A stretch of 64,000 nucleotides of DNA from NCBI GenBank assembly GCA_000434235.1, contig FR891966.1, forward strand, positions 1-64,000, given 5' to 3'. Shown piece by piece: positions 44,639 through 54,239 of this stretch. Origin of the DNA: Alistipes sp. CAG:268 (GTDB lineage: Bacteria > Bacteroidota > Bacteroidia > Bacteroidales > Rikenellaceae). The notes under the pieces were generated by a model. The model was given only the letters and a program-made list of their open reading frames with translations, was not told where the DNA came from and ran no database searches. The translations under genes and the position numbers were made by a program. Every line of letters begins with the position of its first letter. Position 1 is the stretch's first letter.

Positions 44639-46969
44639 ATGAAAAAACTTTTTCGCGGAGTGCTTTGTGCGCTCCTCCTTGCCGCAATGTTTCCCGTTGC
44701 GGCACACGACGGCCATGCCGTTGAATCGTCCGACGAGACCACCTCGGGAAAACATTCCGACGCCAACATCACGGGCCATGTCGTCGATGCCCGCACCGGC
44801 GAGCACGTCGCCTATGCCACACTGGCCCTGAAGGGTACCACGATCGGCGCCGCCACCGACGCCACGGGACATTTCTTCCTGAAGAACCTCCCCACGGGCC
44901 GCTTCACCCTCGTCGCTTCGGCCGTCGGCTACGCCCCGGCCGAGCGGGAGGTCGAGCTCCGTGCCGACCGCACGATCGAGGTCAATTTCGAACTCCACGA
45001 GGCGGCTCTTGCCGTCGATGAGGTGGTTGTATCGGCCAGCCGTACCGAGACCAACAAGCGCTTCTCGCCGACAATTGTCTCGGTCGCCTCGCAGAAGCTC
45101 TTCGAGAATACGGCCTCGTGCAACCTCGCCGAGTCGATGAACTTCCAGTCCGGACTGCGTGTCGAGAACAACTGCGGCAACTGCGGAACGACCCAGCTGC
45201 GCATCAACGGCCTCGACGGACAGTACTCGCAGGTGCTGCTCGACAGCCGGCCGATCTTCAGTTCGCTGGCCGGCATGTACGGGCTCGAGCTCTTCCCCGC
45301 GTCGATGATCGAGCGCGTGGAGGTGATCCGCGGCGGCGGTTCGGCCCTCTTCGGGTCGAGCGCCATCGGCGGCGTGGTGAACATCATCACCCGCGAGCCG
45401 CTGCGCAACTCCGTGGCGCTGGGCAACACCACGAACATCCTCGAGGGGGGCTCGGCCGACTTCAACACCTCGCTCAACGGTTCGTTCGTCTCGGACGACT
45501 ACCGCACGGGTATCTATCTTTTCGGCATGGTGCGCTCGCGCGACTCCTACGACCGCAACGACGACGGTTTCTCGGACATCCCGAAGCTCAACTCCGAGAC
45601 CGCCGGGTTCCGGGCCTACTACAAGACCTCGGCCTACACGCGGCTGACAGCCGAGTACCACCACATCCACGAGTTCCGGCGCGGCGGAAATGCCTTCAAC
45701 CAGCCGCCCCACATGGCCGACATCGCCGAGCAGCTGGACCACAAGATCGACGGCGGCGGCCTGAAGTTCGACTGGTTCGCACCCGACGACCGCCACCGCC
45801 TGGGCATCTACCTGTCGGCGCAGCACATCGACCGCGACAGCTACTTCGGGACCGAGCAGAACCCGACGGCCTACGGCGGGACCAACGACATGACGGTTGT
45901 GGCCGGGGCGCAGTATACCTATGCCTTCGAGCGGCTGCTCTTCCTCCCGTCGGACCTCACGGCCGGCATCGAGTACAACTACAACACGCTGCACGACGAA
46001 TACCTCGGGTTCGGCCGCGACCTGCGCCAGACGACCCACACCACGGGATTCTTCTTCCAGAACGAGTGGAAGAGCGAGAAGGTCAATTTCCTGATCGGCG
46101 GACGCCTGGACAAGCACAACCTGATGCGTCGCGTGGTCTTCTCGCCGCGCGCCAACGTGCGCTACAGTCCGATCCCGCAGGTCGGGCTCCGGCTAAGCTA
46201 CTCGAGCGGCTTCCGGGCCCCGCAGGCCTATAACGAGGATCTGCACATCGACGCGCTCGACAACAAGATGGTCCTCATCCGGCTCTCGCCCGACCTGCGG
46301 CCCGAGTACTCCCACAGCCTGAGCGCCTCGGTCGATCTCTACCGCACCTTCGGCCGCGTGCAGACCAACCTGCTCATCGAGGGATTCTACACGATGCTCG
46401 ACGACGTCTTCACGCTCGAGAAGGTCGGCGAGGACAGCCAGGGCAACGTCATCAAGGAGCGGCGCAACGCCTCGGGGGCCACCGTTGCCGGCATCGGTGC
46501 GGAGTTCAAGGCCGGCATTCCCGGACGTTTCGAACTGCAGGCCGGCTACACCTTCCAGCGCAGCCGCTACGACGAGCCCTTCCGCTGGTCGGACGACGTG
46601 GCGCCGCAGCGCCGCATGTTTCGCTCGCCCGACCACTACGGCTACCTGACGGCCGACTGGTACCCGCTGCGCGACCTGACCGCCACGCTGTTCGGTACCT
46701 TCACGGGCCGCATGCTCGTACAGCACAATGCCGGGGCCATCGAGCGAGATGCCGAGACGCTGACTCCCGCCTTTTGGGACATGGGCTTCCGTCTGGCCTA
46801 TTCGTTCCGACTTACGGCCCAGCTGCGCCTCGAACTGAATGCCGGCGTGAAGAATCTTTTCGACAGCTTCCAGCGCGACCTCGATTACGGTCAGGCGAAG
46901 GACTCGGCCTACATCTACGGACCTTCGCTGCCGAGGACCTATTTCGTGGGTGTAAAATTCGCGCTTTGA
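44639..46969 (+). CDS. TonB-dependent outer-membrane receptor with CGNCG plug motif
   Basis: A 776-residue receptor. After the signal peptide comes a His-rich segment (AHDGHAVESSDE), a CarboxypepD_reg-like domain (NITGHVVDARTGEHVAYATLAL), the plug (NNCGNCGTTQLRINGLDGQYSQ and IERVEVIRGGGSALFGSSAIGGVVNII) and a barrel ending in the FVGVKFAL signature. The CGNCG pair of cysteines in the plug is characteristic of a Bacteroidetes subgroup with unknown, possibly metal or cofactor, substrates. It is not accompanied by a SusD, so it is probably not a glycan importer. It follows the frameshifted His-rich gene. Confidence 0.92.
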   Translation: MKKLFRGVLCALLLAAMFPVAAHDGHAVESSDETTSGKHSDANITGHVVDARTGEHVAYATLALKGTTIGAATDATGHFFLKNLPTGRFTLVASAVGYAPAEREVELRADRTIEVNFELHEAALAVDEVVVSASRTETNKRFSPTIVSVASQKLFENTASCNLAESMNFQSGLRVENNCGNCGTTQLRINGLDGQYSQVLLDSRPIFSSLAGMYGLELFPASMIERVEVIRGGGSALFGSSAIGGVVNIITREPLRNSVALGNTTNILEGGSADFNTSLNGSFVSDDYRTGIYLFGMVRSRDSYDRNDDGFSDIPKLNSETAGFRAYYKTSAYTRLTAEYHHIHEFRRGGNAFNQPPHMADIAEQLDHKIDGGGLKFDWFAPDDRHRLGIYLSAQHIDRDSYFGTEQNPTAYGGTNDMTVVAGAQYTYAFERLLFLPSDLTAGIEYNYNTLHDEYLGFGRDLRQTTHTTGFFFQNEWKSEKVNFLIGGRLDKHNLMRRVVFSPRANVRYSPIPQVGLRLSYSSGFRAPQAYNEDLHIDALDNKMVLIRLSPDLRPEYSHSLSASVDLYRTFGRVQTNLLIEGFYTMLDDVFTLEKVGEDSQGNVIKERRNASGATVAGIGAEFKAGIPGRFELQAGYTFQRSRYDEPFRWSDDVAPQRRMFRSPDHYGYLTADWYPLRDLTATLFGTFTGRMLVQHNAGAIERDAETLTPAFWDMGFRLAYSFRLTAQLRLELNAGVKNLFDSFQRDLDYGQAKDSAYIYGPSLPRTYFVGVKFAL

Positions 46970-46982
46970 GTATCCCTCCGGA

Positions 46983-47024
46983 GAGCCGGTGGACCGCTCC
47001 CTTTCGGAGCCGGTCTACCGGCTC
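46983..47024. terminator. Shared hairpin between the TonB receptor and AraC genes
   Basis: GAGCCGGT and GACCG (46983-46996) pair with CGGTC and ACCGGCTC (47011-47024) around a G.T pair. The right arm overlaps the last codons of the AraC gene. It lacks a T run on either strand, so function as a bidirectional terminator is plausible but not certain. Confidence 0.45.
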
Positions 47025-47938
47025 ATGCGGTATTCTGAAGGGGTCTGCCCCGTGTGGGTCTTGAAATATTTGCCGAAGAACGACTGGTTGGGGAAGTTCA
47101 GCGAATAGGAGATCTCCTGTATGCTCATCGTCGAGTATTTGAGCAGGTTTTTCGCCTCGAGGATCACGTAGTCGTCGATCCACTCGGAGGCCGTGCGCCC
47201 GGTCGTCTGCCGGATGAGCGTCGAGAGATACTTCGGAGTCAGGTTGAGTTGCGAAGCGTAGAACCCTACCGAACGTTCTTGCGTGTAGTGCTGTGTCAGC
47301 ACGTTCATGAAGCGTTGGAAATACTCCTCCTGCCGGTTGCGCGGGGAGTGGACGTCCTGCTCCGTGTGGGGACATTCCGAGTAGCGGTCGATAATCCGGC
47401 TTACCTTGTAGATGAGCATGCGGATCGCCGAGCGCAGGATCTCGATCGAATAGGCATCGTCCCGGTAGAGGTCGCGTTCGTGGGAAATTTCGTCGAACGA
47501 GCGCATGATCTCCTGCCACTGTTCGTCATCGAGTTGGAGCAGCGGCTGGCGTTCCAGCCGCAGGAACAGACGAGACAGGAGCTTCAGATCGACGTTGATC
47601 CGTCGGATGAACTCCTCCTCGCAGATGACCGCATAGAGTTCGACACCCTCGATCGGATCGACCTGAAGGATCGATCCCGGAAAGTGGATGTAGAGCGTGT
47701 GTTCGCTCAGTTGCCGGTGCGTGAGGTTCGAGGTGAGTGTGATCGAACCTTTTGAACAGAATACGAGGGCGAGGGCATTGATGCGGATCGGGTAGCGGAA
47801 CAGATCGCTGCGGATGTCGCAGTGTGAGTCCACGCGCGATGCGATCAGGCAACCGTCGTAGTACAGGTCTCCGGGGCGCAGCTCGTGGTATTCGAGCAAT
47901 CTGGATAATGAAAAGCTTTGAATCTCCTTTTCGTTCAT
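47015..47938 (-). CDS. AraC-family transcriptional regulator
   Basis: A 307-residue protein with an N-terminal cupin-like sensor (FRYPIRINALALVFCSKGSI) and a C-terminal AraC/XylS double helix-turn-helix (SVGFYASQLNLTPKYLSTLIRQTTGRTASEWI, then MSIQEISYSLNFPNQSFFGKYFKTHTGQTPSEYR). The start at 47938 (MNEKEIQSFSL) is favoured; an upstream ATG lies within the promoter. It is divergent from the RND efflux operon and is therefore its likely regulator, responding to a small molecule. This type is common before RND operons of Bacteroidetes. Confidence 0.92.
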   Translation of the reverse strand: MNEKEIQSFSLSRLLEYHELRPGDLYYDGCLIASRVDSHCDIRSDLFRYPIRINALALVFCSKGSITLTSNLTHRQLSEHTLYIHFPGSILQVDPIEGVELYAVICEEEFIRRINVDLKLLSRLFLRLERQPLLQLDDEQWQEIMRSFDEISHERDLYRDDAYSIEILRSAIRMLIYKVSRIIDRYSECPHTEQDVHSPRNRQEEYFQRFMNVLTQHYTQERSVGFYASQLNLTPKYLSTLIRQTTGRTASEWIDDYVILEAKNLLKYSTMSIQEISYSLNFPNQSFFGKYFKTHTGQTPSEYRMSR

Positions 47939-47957
47939 TTTTTTTGCTTGTTTGCTC

Positions 47958-47965
47958 CAAATATA
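47958..47965 (-). promoter_or_regulatory. Promoter -7 element for the AraC gene
   Basis: Minus-strand TATATTTG fits TAnnTTTG and lies about 20 bases from the start codon. On the plus strand CAATTTTG (48064-48071) may be the weaker counterpart for the efflux operon. Confidence 0.5.
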
Positions 47966-48085
47966 GCCAATGTTGCGCACTCTGTTTCTTCCATAGGTTC
48001 AAATTCGAACCTTTTGACGAATCACTCCGACGTCGAGGGCTGTTCCGGTCGGACGCAAAGCGGCAATTTTGCATCCGAAAACACG

Positions 48086-49105
48086 ATGAAGATGAAAAGA
48101 GTGACCTTTCTGGCAGTGCTGCTTTTTGCGACAGCCTGCTCCTCGCGGCAGCCGCTGCGGACGGTCGAACCCCTGCGCGTGGGAACGATCGTGGCGGAAC
48201 CTTCCGATGATGCGGTGTCCGCCGTCTATGTCGGGACCGTGGCGGCCCGACGCTCCGTAGCTTTGAGTTTCCCGCTCGGCGGGACCCTTGCCGCCGTTCA
48301 TACGGACGAGGGACGCCGGGTTCGCAAGGGCGATCTGCTGGCCGAACTCGATCCCGCGTCGGCCCGCCAGACCTATGAGGCGGCCCGGGCTGTACTCGAG
48401 CAGGCGCAGGATGCCTATGCCCGCATGGAGCAGCTCCATGACGCGCAGAGCCTTCCCGAGATCAAGTGGATCGAGATCCGCACCCGCCTGCGGCAGGCCG
48501 AGTCGGCTTGCGAACTGGCACGTAAGAATCTTGATGATTGCCGGCTGTTGGCTCCGTTCGACGGGGTCGTCGGCAAGCGGCCCGGGGAGGTCGGTGAGAC
48601 CGTGCTGCCCGGTGCGGCCGTGCTGACGCTGCTCGATGCCGCGAACCCGGAGGTGCGCTTTGCCGTTCCCGAGCAGGAGATCGCCCGCATCGGCTCCGGT
48701 AGCCGGATCCGTTTCAGCGTGGCGGCACTCGGCGACCGGACCTTCGAGGCCGGGGCCCCCGAGAAGGGGATCGAGGCCGATCCCGTGGCGCATACCTACG
48801 ACGTGCGTGCTGCGGTCTGCAATCCCGACGGGGAGCTGCTCCCCGGCATGGTCTGCCGGGTCACGGTGACCGCTGCGGAGGCGGCGTCGGAGATCGTGCT
48901 CCCGGTGAGTGCCGTGCGGCAGAGCGGCGACGGACAACGGTTCGTCTGGAAGGTTGTCGGCGATTCGGTGGTCCGTACGCCAGTGACGGTCGGTCGCTTC
49001 GTTGCGAGCGGCGTGACGGTCGCGAGCGGGGTTGCGGACGGCGACCGGATCGTGACCGAAGGTGTGCAGAAGATCGGTGCGGGCAGTAAAGTCGTCTGGC
49101 AATGA
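48086..49105 (+). CDS. RND efflux periplasmic adaptor (HlyD/AcrA family) lipoprotein
   Basis: A 339-residue adaptor with lipobox ATAC (Cys18). It has a split lipoyl domain (VALSFPLGGTLAAVHTDEGRRVRKGDLLAELD and LLAPFDGVVGKRPGEVGET), a short helical hairpin (about residues 90-135) and a beta-barrel and membrane-proximal domain to the end. It links the pump to the outer-membrane channel. The ATG at 48086 is preferred over far-upstream in-frame starts because it begins the signal peptide. It overlaps the pump gene by 4 bases. Confidence 0.92.
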   Translation: MKMKRVTFLAVLLFATACSSRQPLRTVEPLRVGTIVAEPSDDAVSAVYVGTVAARRSVALSFPLGGTLAAVHTDEGRRVRKGDLLAELDPASARQTYEAARAVLEQAQDAYARMEQLHDAQSLPEIKWIEIRTRLRQAESACELARKNLDDCRLLAPFDGVVGKRPGEVGETVLPGAAVLTLLDAANPEVRFAVPEQEIARIGSGSRIRFSVAALGDRTFEAGAPEKGIEADPVAHTYDVRAAVCNPDGELLPGMVCRVTVTAAEAASEIVLPVSAVRQSGDGQRFVWKVVGDSVVRTPVTVGRFVASGVTVASGVADGDRIVTEGVQKIGAGSKVVWQ

Positions 49106-52100
49106 GAAGTTCGAACAACATCATCGCATGGGCGATGCGGAACTTCCGTATCACCTTCCTGATCGTCGGGTGCCTGTTCCTGTTCGGAGTCTTCGGACTG
49201 ATCCATATTCCCAAGCAGGAGTTTCCCGAGTTCACGATCCGTCAGGGTGTCGTCGTGGGGGTCTATCCCGGGGCGACGAGTGAGGAGGTCGAGGAGCAGC
49301 TGGCCCGTCCCCTCGAGCAGTTCCTGATGACCTACGAGGAGGTCAAGCGGGCCAAGACCACTTCGACCTCGATGAACGGCATGTGCTACGTCCTGGTCGA
49401 ACTGGAGGACCACGTCAGCAACAAGGACGAGGTATGGTCGAAGATCAAACACGGCCTGGCCTCGTTCAAGGCGCAGCTCCCGTCGGGGGTCGTGGCCCTG
49501 GTGGCCAATGACGACTTCGGCGACACCTCGGCCCTGCTCATCACGCTCGAATCCGACGAGCGCAGCTACCGCGAGCTCAAGGAGTACCTGGACGACCTGA
49601 GCGACCGGCTCCGGCGCATCGAGTCCGTGTCGAACATCCGCCCCTACGGCGTGCAGTCCGAGCAGATCTCGATCCATGTCGATCCCGAGCGCCTCGCGGC
49701 CTACGGAATCGGCGAGCATACGCTGGTTGCGGCCCTGGCTGCACAGGGGCTGACGCCCACGGGCGGCACGATAGACAACACCTCCACGGTGACTCCCATC
49801 CACGTCGCACCAACGTTCGCCAGCGAGCGAGAGATCGCCGACCAGATCATCTGGAGCGATCCGGCGGGGAACGTGCTGCGTGTCGGCGACGTGGCCCGCG
49901 TGGTGCGCGAATACGACGATTCGCAGAGTTACATCCGCAACAACGGCCACCGTTGTGTCATGCTCTCGATGGAGATGCGCCCGGGATTCAACATCGTCGA
50001 ATACGGCCGCGAGGTCGATGAGGTGCTGGCCCGTTTCTCCGACGAGGTACTCCCCGACGACGTGCAGGTGCAGCGCATTGCCGACCAGGCGAAGGTCGTC
50101 GGCGACTCCGTGACGTCGTTTCTGCGCGATCTCTTCGTGGCCATGGCGATCATCATCGCCGTCATGATGGTCCTCTTTCCGTGGCGCTCGGCCGTGGTTG
50201 CCGCGATCACCATCCCGATCTCGACGTTCATCTCCATCGGGCTGATGTATGCCTGCGGCATTCCGCTCAATACGGTGACGCTTGCGGCGCTGATCGTCGT
50301 TCTCGGCATGATCGTCGATAACTCGATCGTGGTGATCGACGGTTACCTCGATTACCTCGGGCGCGGCCATTCGCGGTGGTATGCCGCCATCGAGAGCGCC
50401 CGCGAGTTCTTTCCCTCGCTGCTGCTGGCCACGGTCTGCATCTGCATGATCTTCTTCCCGCTGCTCTTCACGCTGACAGGCATGATCGGCGACTTCATCA
50501 CCTTCTTCCCGTGGACGATCACCATCAACCTCATGGTGTCGCTGCTGCTGGCCGTGCTGGTCATCCCGTTCCTCGAGGTGCTGATCATCCGCAAGGCTCC
50601 CGAACACCGTGCCGACCGGCGGTCGCTCACCGACCGGGTGCAGAACGCTTACAACCGGGTGCTGGCCTGGACCTTCCGGCACGGGTGGCTCACCATTTCG
50701 CTCGGTCTCCTGTCGGTGGTCGTGTCGCTGCTGCTTGTCCCCGGACTCGACCTGCGGATGATGCCCTTTGCCGACCGCGACCAGTTTGCCGTGGAGATCT
50801 ACCTGCGTCCCGACGCTCCGCTCGGCCGTACCGGGGCCGTGGCCGATTCGGTCTATTCGCTCCTGCATGCCGACAGCCGGGTGCGCTCCGTCACCTCGTT
50901 CGTGGGGTGCTCCTCGCCCCGGTTCCAGATGAGCTACGCTCCCCAGATGGGAGGTCCGAACTACGCGCAGTTCATCGTCAATACGACCTCGATCGAGGAT
51001 ACGGAGGCGATTCTCGACGACTATGCCGATTCGTGGGCCGACCGCTTCCCCGATGCCTACGTGAAGTTCAAGCAGCTCGACTACCAGAATGTCCCGTCGC
51101 TCGAGTTCCGTTTCTACGGCGAGGAGATCGACTCGATGCGTGCGGCCGCCGACCAACTGATGGCGCGCATGCGGCAGATGCCCGAACTGCAGTGGGTGCA
51201 CTCCGATTATGAGGATCCGCGCGTCATCGTCGAGGTGGAGCTTGATCCGGTTGCCGCCTCGCAGCTGGGAATCACGCGGACGACGACGGCCGCCTGCCTG
51301 GCGCTCGCTGCCGGCGATGTTCAGGTGGGCAGCCTCTGGGAGGGCGACTATCGCCTGCCCGTGGTGCTCCGCTACGACGAACGCAACGGCCAGCGGCAGC
51401 TTGATGACGTGCAGGACACGCAGATCGCCTCGCCCGTGCCTTCGGTGAGTGTTCCCCTGCGCCAGATCGCTCGCGTCACGCCGGCCTGGAGCGAGAGCCG
51501 GATCGTCCACCGCAACGGCGTGCGCTGCCTGTCGGTGTCGGCCGACCTCAAGCGCGGGACCAATGCCCTGCAGATGCTTTCGCGCATCGACGACATCCTC
51601 CGCAACGAGGTGGTGCTCCCCGAAGGGGTGACGTCCGAGATCGGCGGCGAGTACGAATTCGACATGGAGACCCTGCCTCCGATCTTCAGCGGGCTCGGTA
51701 TCTCGCTGGTCATCATCTTCTTCTTCGTGCTCATCAACTTCCGCAAGTTCGGCATATCGATCGTCGTGATGCTCTCGATGAGCCTGTGCCTGTTCGGTGC
51801 GATGGTGGGACTGTGGCTTTCGGACTTCACGATCGGCCTGACCTCCGTGCTGGGCTTCATCACCCTGCTGGGTATGATCGTCCGCAACGTGATCCTGATG
51901 TACCAGCACGCCGAGGAGAAGCGCAAGTACTGCCTCTGGTCGGCGCGCCTGGCCGCCTACGACGCAGGCAAGCGGCGCATGGTCCCGATCTTCCTGACGA
52001 CGGCCACGACGGCCGTGGGCGTCGTGCCGATGATCCTCGGCGGAAGCACCTTCTGGGCTCCGGTCGGCGTCACGATTTTTGCCGGCGGTATCGGGTCGCT

Positions 52101-52152
52101 TGTGCTCGTGGTCACGATCCTGCCGGTTCTCTACTCCAAAATCTACAAGTGA
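49102..52152 (+). CDS. RND efflux transporter permease
   Basis: A 1016-residue AcrB-type pump with 12 transmembrane helices and two large periplasmic loops; N-terminus MRSSNNIIAWAMRNFRITF. In TM4, where AcrB has the proton-relay pair D407/D408, this protein reads VLGMIVDNSIVVID, i.e. Asp-Asn, so it belongs to an atypical subgroup. TM10 retains a Lys/Arg-poor IIFFFVLINFRKFGIS. The HAE-type ending GSLVLVVTILPVLYSKIYK is complete. It overlaps the adaptor gene by 4 bases and the OMF gene by 1. The substrate is unknown; drugs, bile acids or heavy metals are possible. Confidence 0.92.
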   Translation: MRSSNNIIAWAMRNFRITFLIVGCLFLFGVFGLIHIPKQEFPEFTIRQGVVVGVYPGATSEEVEEQLARPLEQFLMTYEEVKRAKTTSTSMNGMCYVLVELEDHVSNKDEVWSKIKHGLASFKAQLPSGVVALVANDDFGDTSALLITLESDERSYRELKEYLDDLSDRLRRIESVSNIRPYGVQSEQISIHVDPERLAAYGIGEHTLVAALAAQGLTPTGGTIDNTSTVTPIHVAPTFASEREIADQIIWSDPAGNVLRVGDVARVVREYDDSQSYIRNNGHRCVMLSMEMRPGFNIVEYGREVDEVLARFSDEVLPDDVQVQRIADQAKVVGDSVTSFLRDLFVAMAIIIAVMMVLFPWRSAVVAAITIPISTFISIGLMYACGIPLNTVTLAALIVVLGMIVDNSIVVIDGYLDYLGRGHSRWYAAIESAREFFPSLLLATVCICMIFFPLLFTLTGMIGDFITFFPWTITINLMVSLLLAVLVIPFLEVLIIRKAPEHRADRRSLTDRVQNAYNRVLAWTFRHGWLTISLGLLSVVVSLLLVPGLDLRMMPFADRDQFAVEIYLRPDAPLGRTGAVADSVYSLLHADSRVRSVTSFVGCSSPRFQMSYAPQMGGPNYAQFIVNTTSIEDTEAILDDYADSWADRFPDAYVKFKQLDYQNVPSLEFRFYGEEIDSMRAAADQLMARMRQMPELQWVHSDYEDPRVIVEVELDPVAASQLGITRTTTAACLALAAGDVQVGSLWEGDYRLPVVLRYDERNGQRQLDDVQDTQIASPVPSVSVPLRQIARVTPAWSESRIVHRNGVRCLSVSADLKRGTNALQMLSRIDDILRNEVVLPEGVTSEIGGEYEFDMETLPPIFSGLGISLVIIFFFVLINFRKFGISIVVMLSMSLCLFGAMVGLWLSDFTIGLTSVLGFITLLGMIVRNVILMYQHAEEKRKYCLWSARLAAYDAGKRRMVPIFLTTATTAVGVVPMILGGSTFWAPVGVTIFAGGIGSLVLVVTILPVLYSKIYK

Positions 52153-53482
52153 TGAAGACGCAAAAACAGATTGCATGCCTGTGGCTCTGCGGCGCTCTGC
52201 TGGGTATCCTTCCCGCGACCGCCCAGACCCTCAGCCTCGATGAATGCCGTGCCGCGGCCATTGAGCATAACCGCACGCTCGCCTCGTCGCGGCTCGAACT
52301 CGAACAGGCCCTCCAGACCCGCCGGGAGGCCTTCACCTCCTATTTCCCGCAGATCGCAGCCTCCGGGGGCGTGTTCCAGGCCCAGCACGGACTCGTGCAG
52401 GCCGATTTCGCCCTCTCGCTGCCCCAGATGGGGGCGATCAGCATGCCGCTGTCGCTTGTCAAGCGCGGCGTCATGGGCAGCGTGACGGCCGTGCAGCCCC
52501 TGTTTGCGGGATTGAAGATCGTCAATGGCAACAAGCTGGCCCGGCTGGGCGAGGAGGTCGGGCGCCTTCAGTTGCGCAAGACCGAGGCCGAGGTCCGCGA
52601 GCAGACCGACGCCTACTTCTGGCAGATCGTCTCGATCCGTGAGAATCTGGCGACGCTTGATGCCGTCGATCGGCAGCTCGGGGAGATCCGCCGCCAGGTG
52701 GAACTCTCGGTGCGGGCCGGTATCGTGACCTCGAACGACCTGCTGCGTGTCGAATTGCGGCAACAGGAGGTGGCCTCAAAGCGGCTGACGGCCGAAAACG
52801 GGCTCAAGGTGGTGCGGATGCTTCTGGCTCAGCATGTCGGGGCCGACTGGAAGACGTTCGACATCGAGGCCGCCGAATACGGTGAGCCGGGTGATCCGGC
52901 GCCGTATTACGTCCCGGTGGAGGAGGCGCTCGACAACCGGGCCGAGTACCTGCTTGCCGAGAAGAACGTCGAGGCGCAGCGCTACCGGACCCGCATGGAG
53001 CGCGGCAAGCGGCTCCCGACCGTCGGGATCGGGGCCGGGGATCTCTCGTCGGGATCGGTGCCGGGTATCTCTACTACAATCTGATGGACAAGGATGTGGA
53101 CGACGGGATGGTCTTCGCCCAGGTGTCGGTTCCCATCTCCGACTGGTGGGGCGGCGCCCATGCCCTGAAGCGGGCGCGCCTCGAGGAGCAGCGGGCCGAG
53201 AACGACCGCCTGCAGGCCCGCGAGATGCTGGCCGTGGAGATCGAACGTGCCTGGTGCGAGGTGCAGGAGGCCTATGCTCAGATTGCGCTGGCCCGACGCT
53301 CGGTGGCCTCATCCACCGAGAACCTGCGGCAGAACCGGGATTTCTATGCGGCGGGGACCTCCTCGCTGACCGAGTTGCTCGATGCCGAGACGCTCTATGC
53401 GCGCAGCCGCGACGAGATGACGTCGGCCTGCGCCGCCTACCGCACCTCGCTGGCCCGCTACATGCGGGTCACGGGGCGCTGA
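52152..53482 (+). pseudogene. TolC-type outer-membrane efflux protein, frameshifted
   Basis: The first part (signal peptide ILPATAQ, then TLSLDECRAAAIEHNRTLASSR and the helical hairpins) reads to a stop just before 53084, and the rest continues in another frame from GAGYLYYNLMDKDVDDGMVFAQVSVPISDWW to the end. Between them lies a 26-base imperfect tandem duplication. The span is 1331 bases; minus 26 gives 1305, exactly 435 codons, so the ancestral gene was 434 residues. As it stands the product lacks the second half of the barrel/tunnel. The pump would then need another TolC, such as the one at 58569-59885. A sequence or assembly error is the main alternative. Confidence 0.85.
53022..53073 (+). 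repeat. 26-bp imperfect tandem duplication causing the frameshift
   Basis: Copy 1 (53022-53047) and copy 2 (53048-53073) both start GTCGGGATCGG; they differ at three positions. Copy 2 encodes the sensible GIGAGYLY and copy 1 reads GIGAGDLS. Confidence 0.9.
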
Positions 53483-53489
53483 CCCGTCG

Positions 53490-54239
53490 CTACTGGAGCA
53501 GCGAATGGGCGGTCAGGAAATCGAAGAAGGCCTGGCGGTATCCCTCCGAAATCGGGATGTACTCCTTGCCGAAGATGATGCGGTTGCGTTCGATCGTGCG
53601 GATCTTCGACGGCTGGACGATGTACGAGCGGTGGACGCGGATGAAGCGGTCGGCGGGGAGTTGCTCCTCGAGTGTCTTGAGGCTGGTGAGCGAAAGGACG
53701 GGGTGCGGCTCCTCGTCGGTGTGGATCTTCACGTAATCCTTGAGCCCCTCGATGTAGAGGATCCGGTCGAAGTCGATCTGCCGCAGGCGGTACTCGGTCC
53801 GGACGAAGATGCTCCTCGGCGCGGCTGCGGGTGCCGGCTGCAGTGCCGTTGCGGCCGCCTGGGCCCGATCCTGCATCTCGAACCATGCGAGAGCCTTTTG
53901 GGAGGCGGCCAGGAAATCGGCGTAGCTGATCGGCTTGAGCAGGTAGTCCAGGGCATTGACCCGGAACCCCTCGACGGCATAGCGGTCGAAGGCCGTCGTG
54001 AAGATCACGCGGGTAGCCGGCGGCAGCATCCGCGTGAGGTCCATGCCGTTCAGTTCGGGCATCTGGATGTCGCAGTAGAGCAGCTCCACCGGATGTTCGT
54101 GCAGCGCTTCGAAGGCTGCCGTCCCGCTTCCGAACGAGCCTTCGAGCTGCAGAAACGGCGTCCGCCGGACGTAGGACTCCATCAGTTCCACGGCCAGCGG
54201 TTCGTCGTCGATGACGGCACAGCGCAACTTTCTGTTCAT
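53490..54239 (-). CDS. LytTR-family response regulator
   Basis: A 249-residue protein with a receiver domain (VIDDEPLAVELMESY; phosphoacceptor D57 in LYCDIQMPELNG; K in YLLKPI) joined by an Ala/Pro-rich linker (residues 128-140) to a LytTR DNA-binding domain (IFVRTEYRLRQIDFDRILYIEGLKDYVKIHT and FIRVHRSYIV). It overlaps the upstream kinase gene by 4 bases. In Bacteroidetes such pairs often control neighbouring MacAB-type exporters, so the operon at 55321-59885 is a candidate target. Its stop converges on the OMF gene with 7 bases between. Confidence 0.93.
   Translation of the reverse strand: MNRKLRCAVIDDEPLAVELMESYVRRTPFLQLEGSFGSGTAAFEALHEHPVELLYCDIQMPELNGMDLTRMLPPATRVIFTTAFDRYAVEGFRVNALDYLLKPISYADFLAASQKALAWFEMQDRAQAAATALQPAPAAAPRSIFVRTEYRLRQIDFDRILYIEGLKDYVKIHTDEEPHPVLSLTSLKTLEEQLPADRFIRVHRSYIVQPSKIRTIERNRIIFGKEYIPISEGYRQAFFDFLTAHSLLQ

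Noticed and set aside
48796-52176. 1126-residue minus-strand frame across the RND pump gene
   Set aside because: Shadow of a certain gene; His/Asp/Arg-rich and without any recognisable motif.
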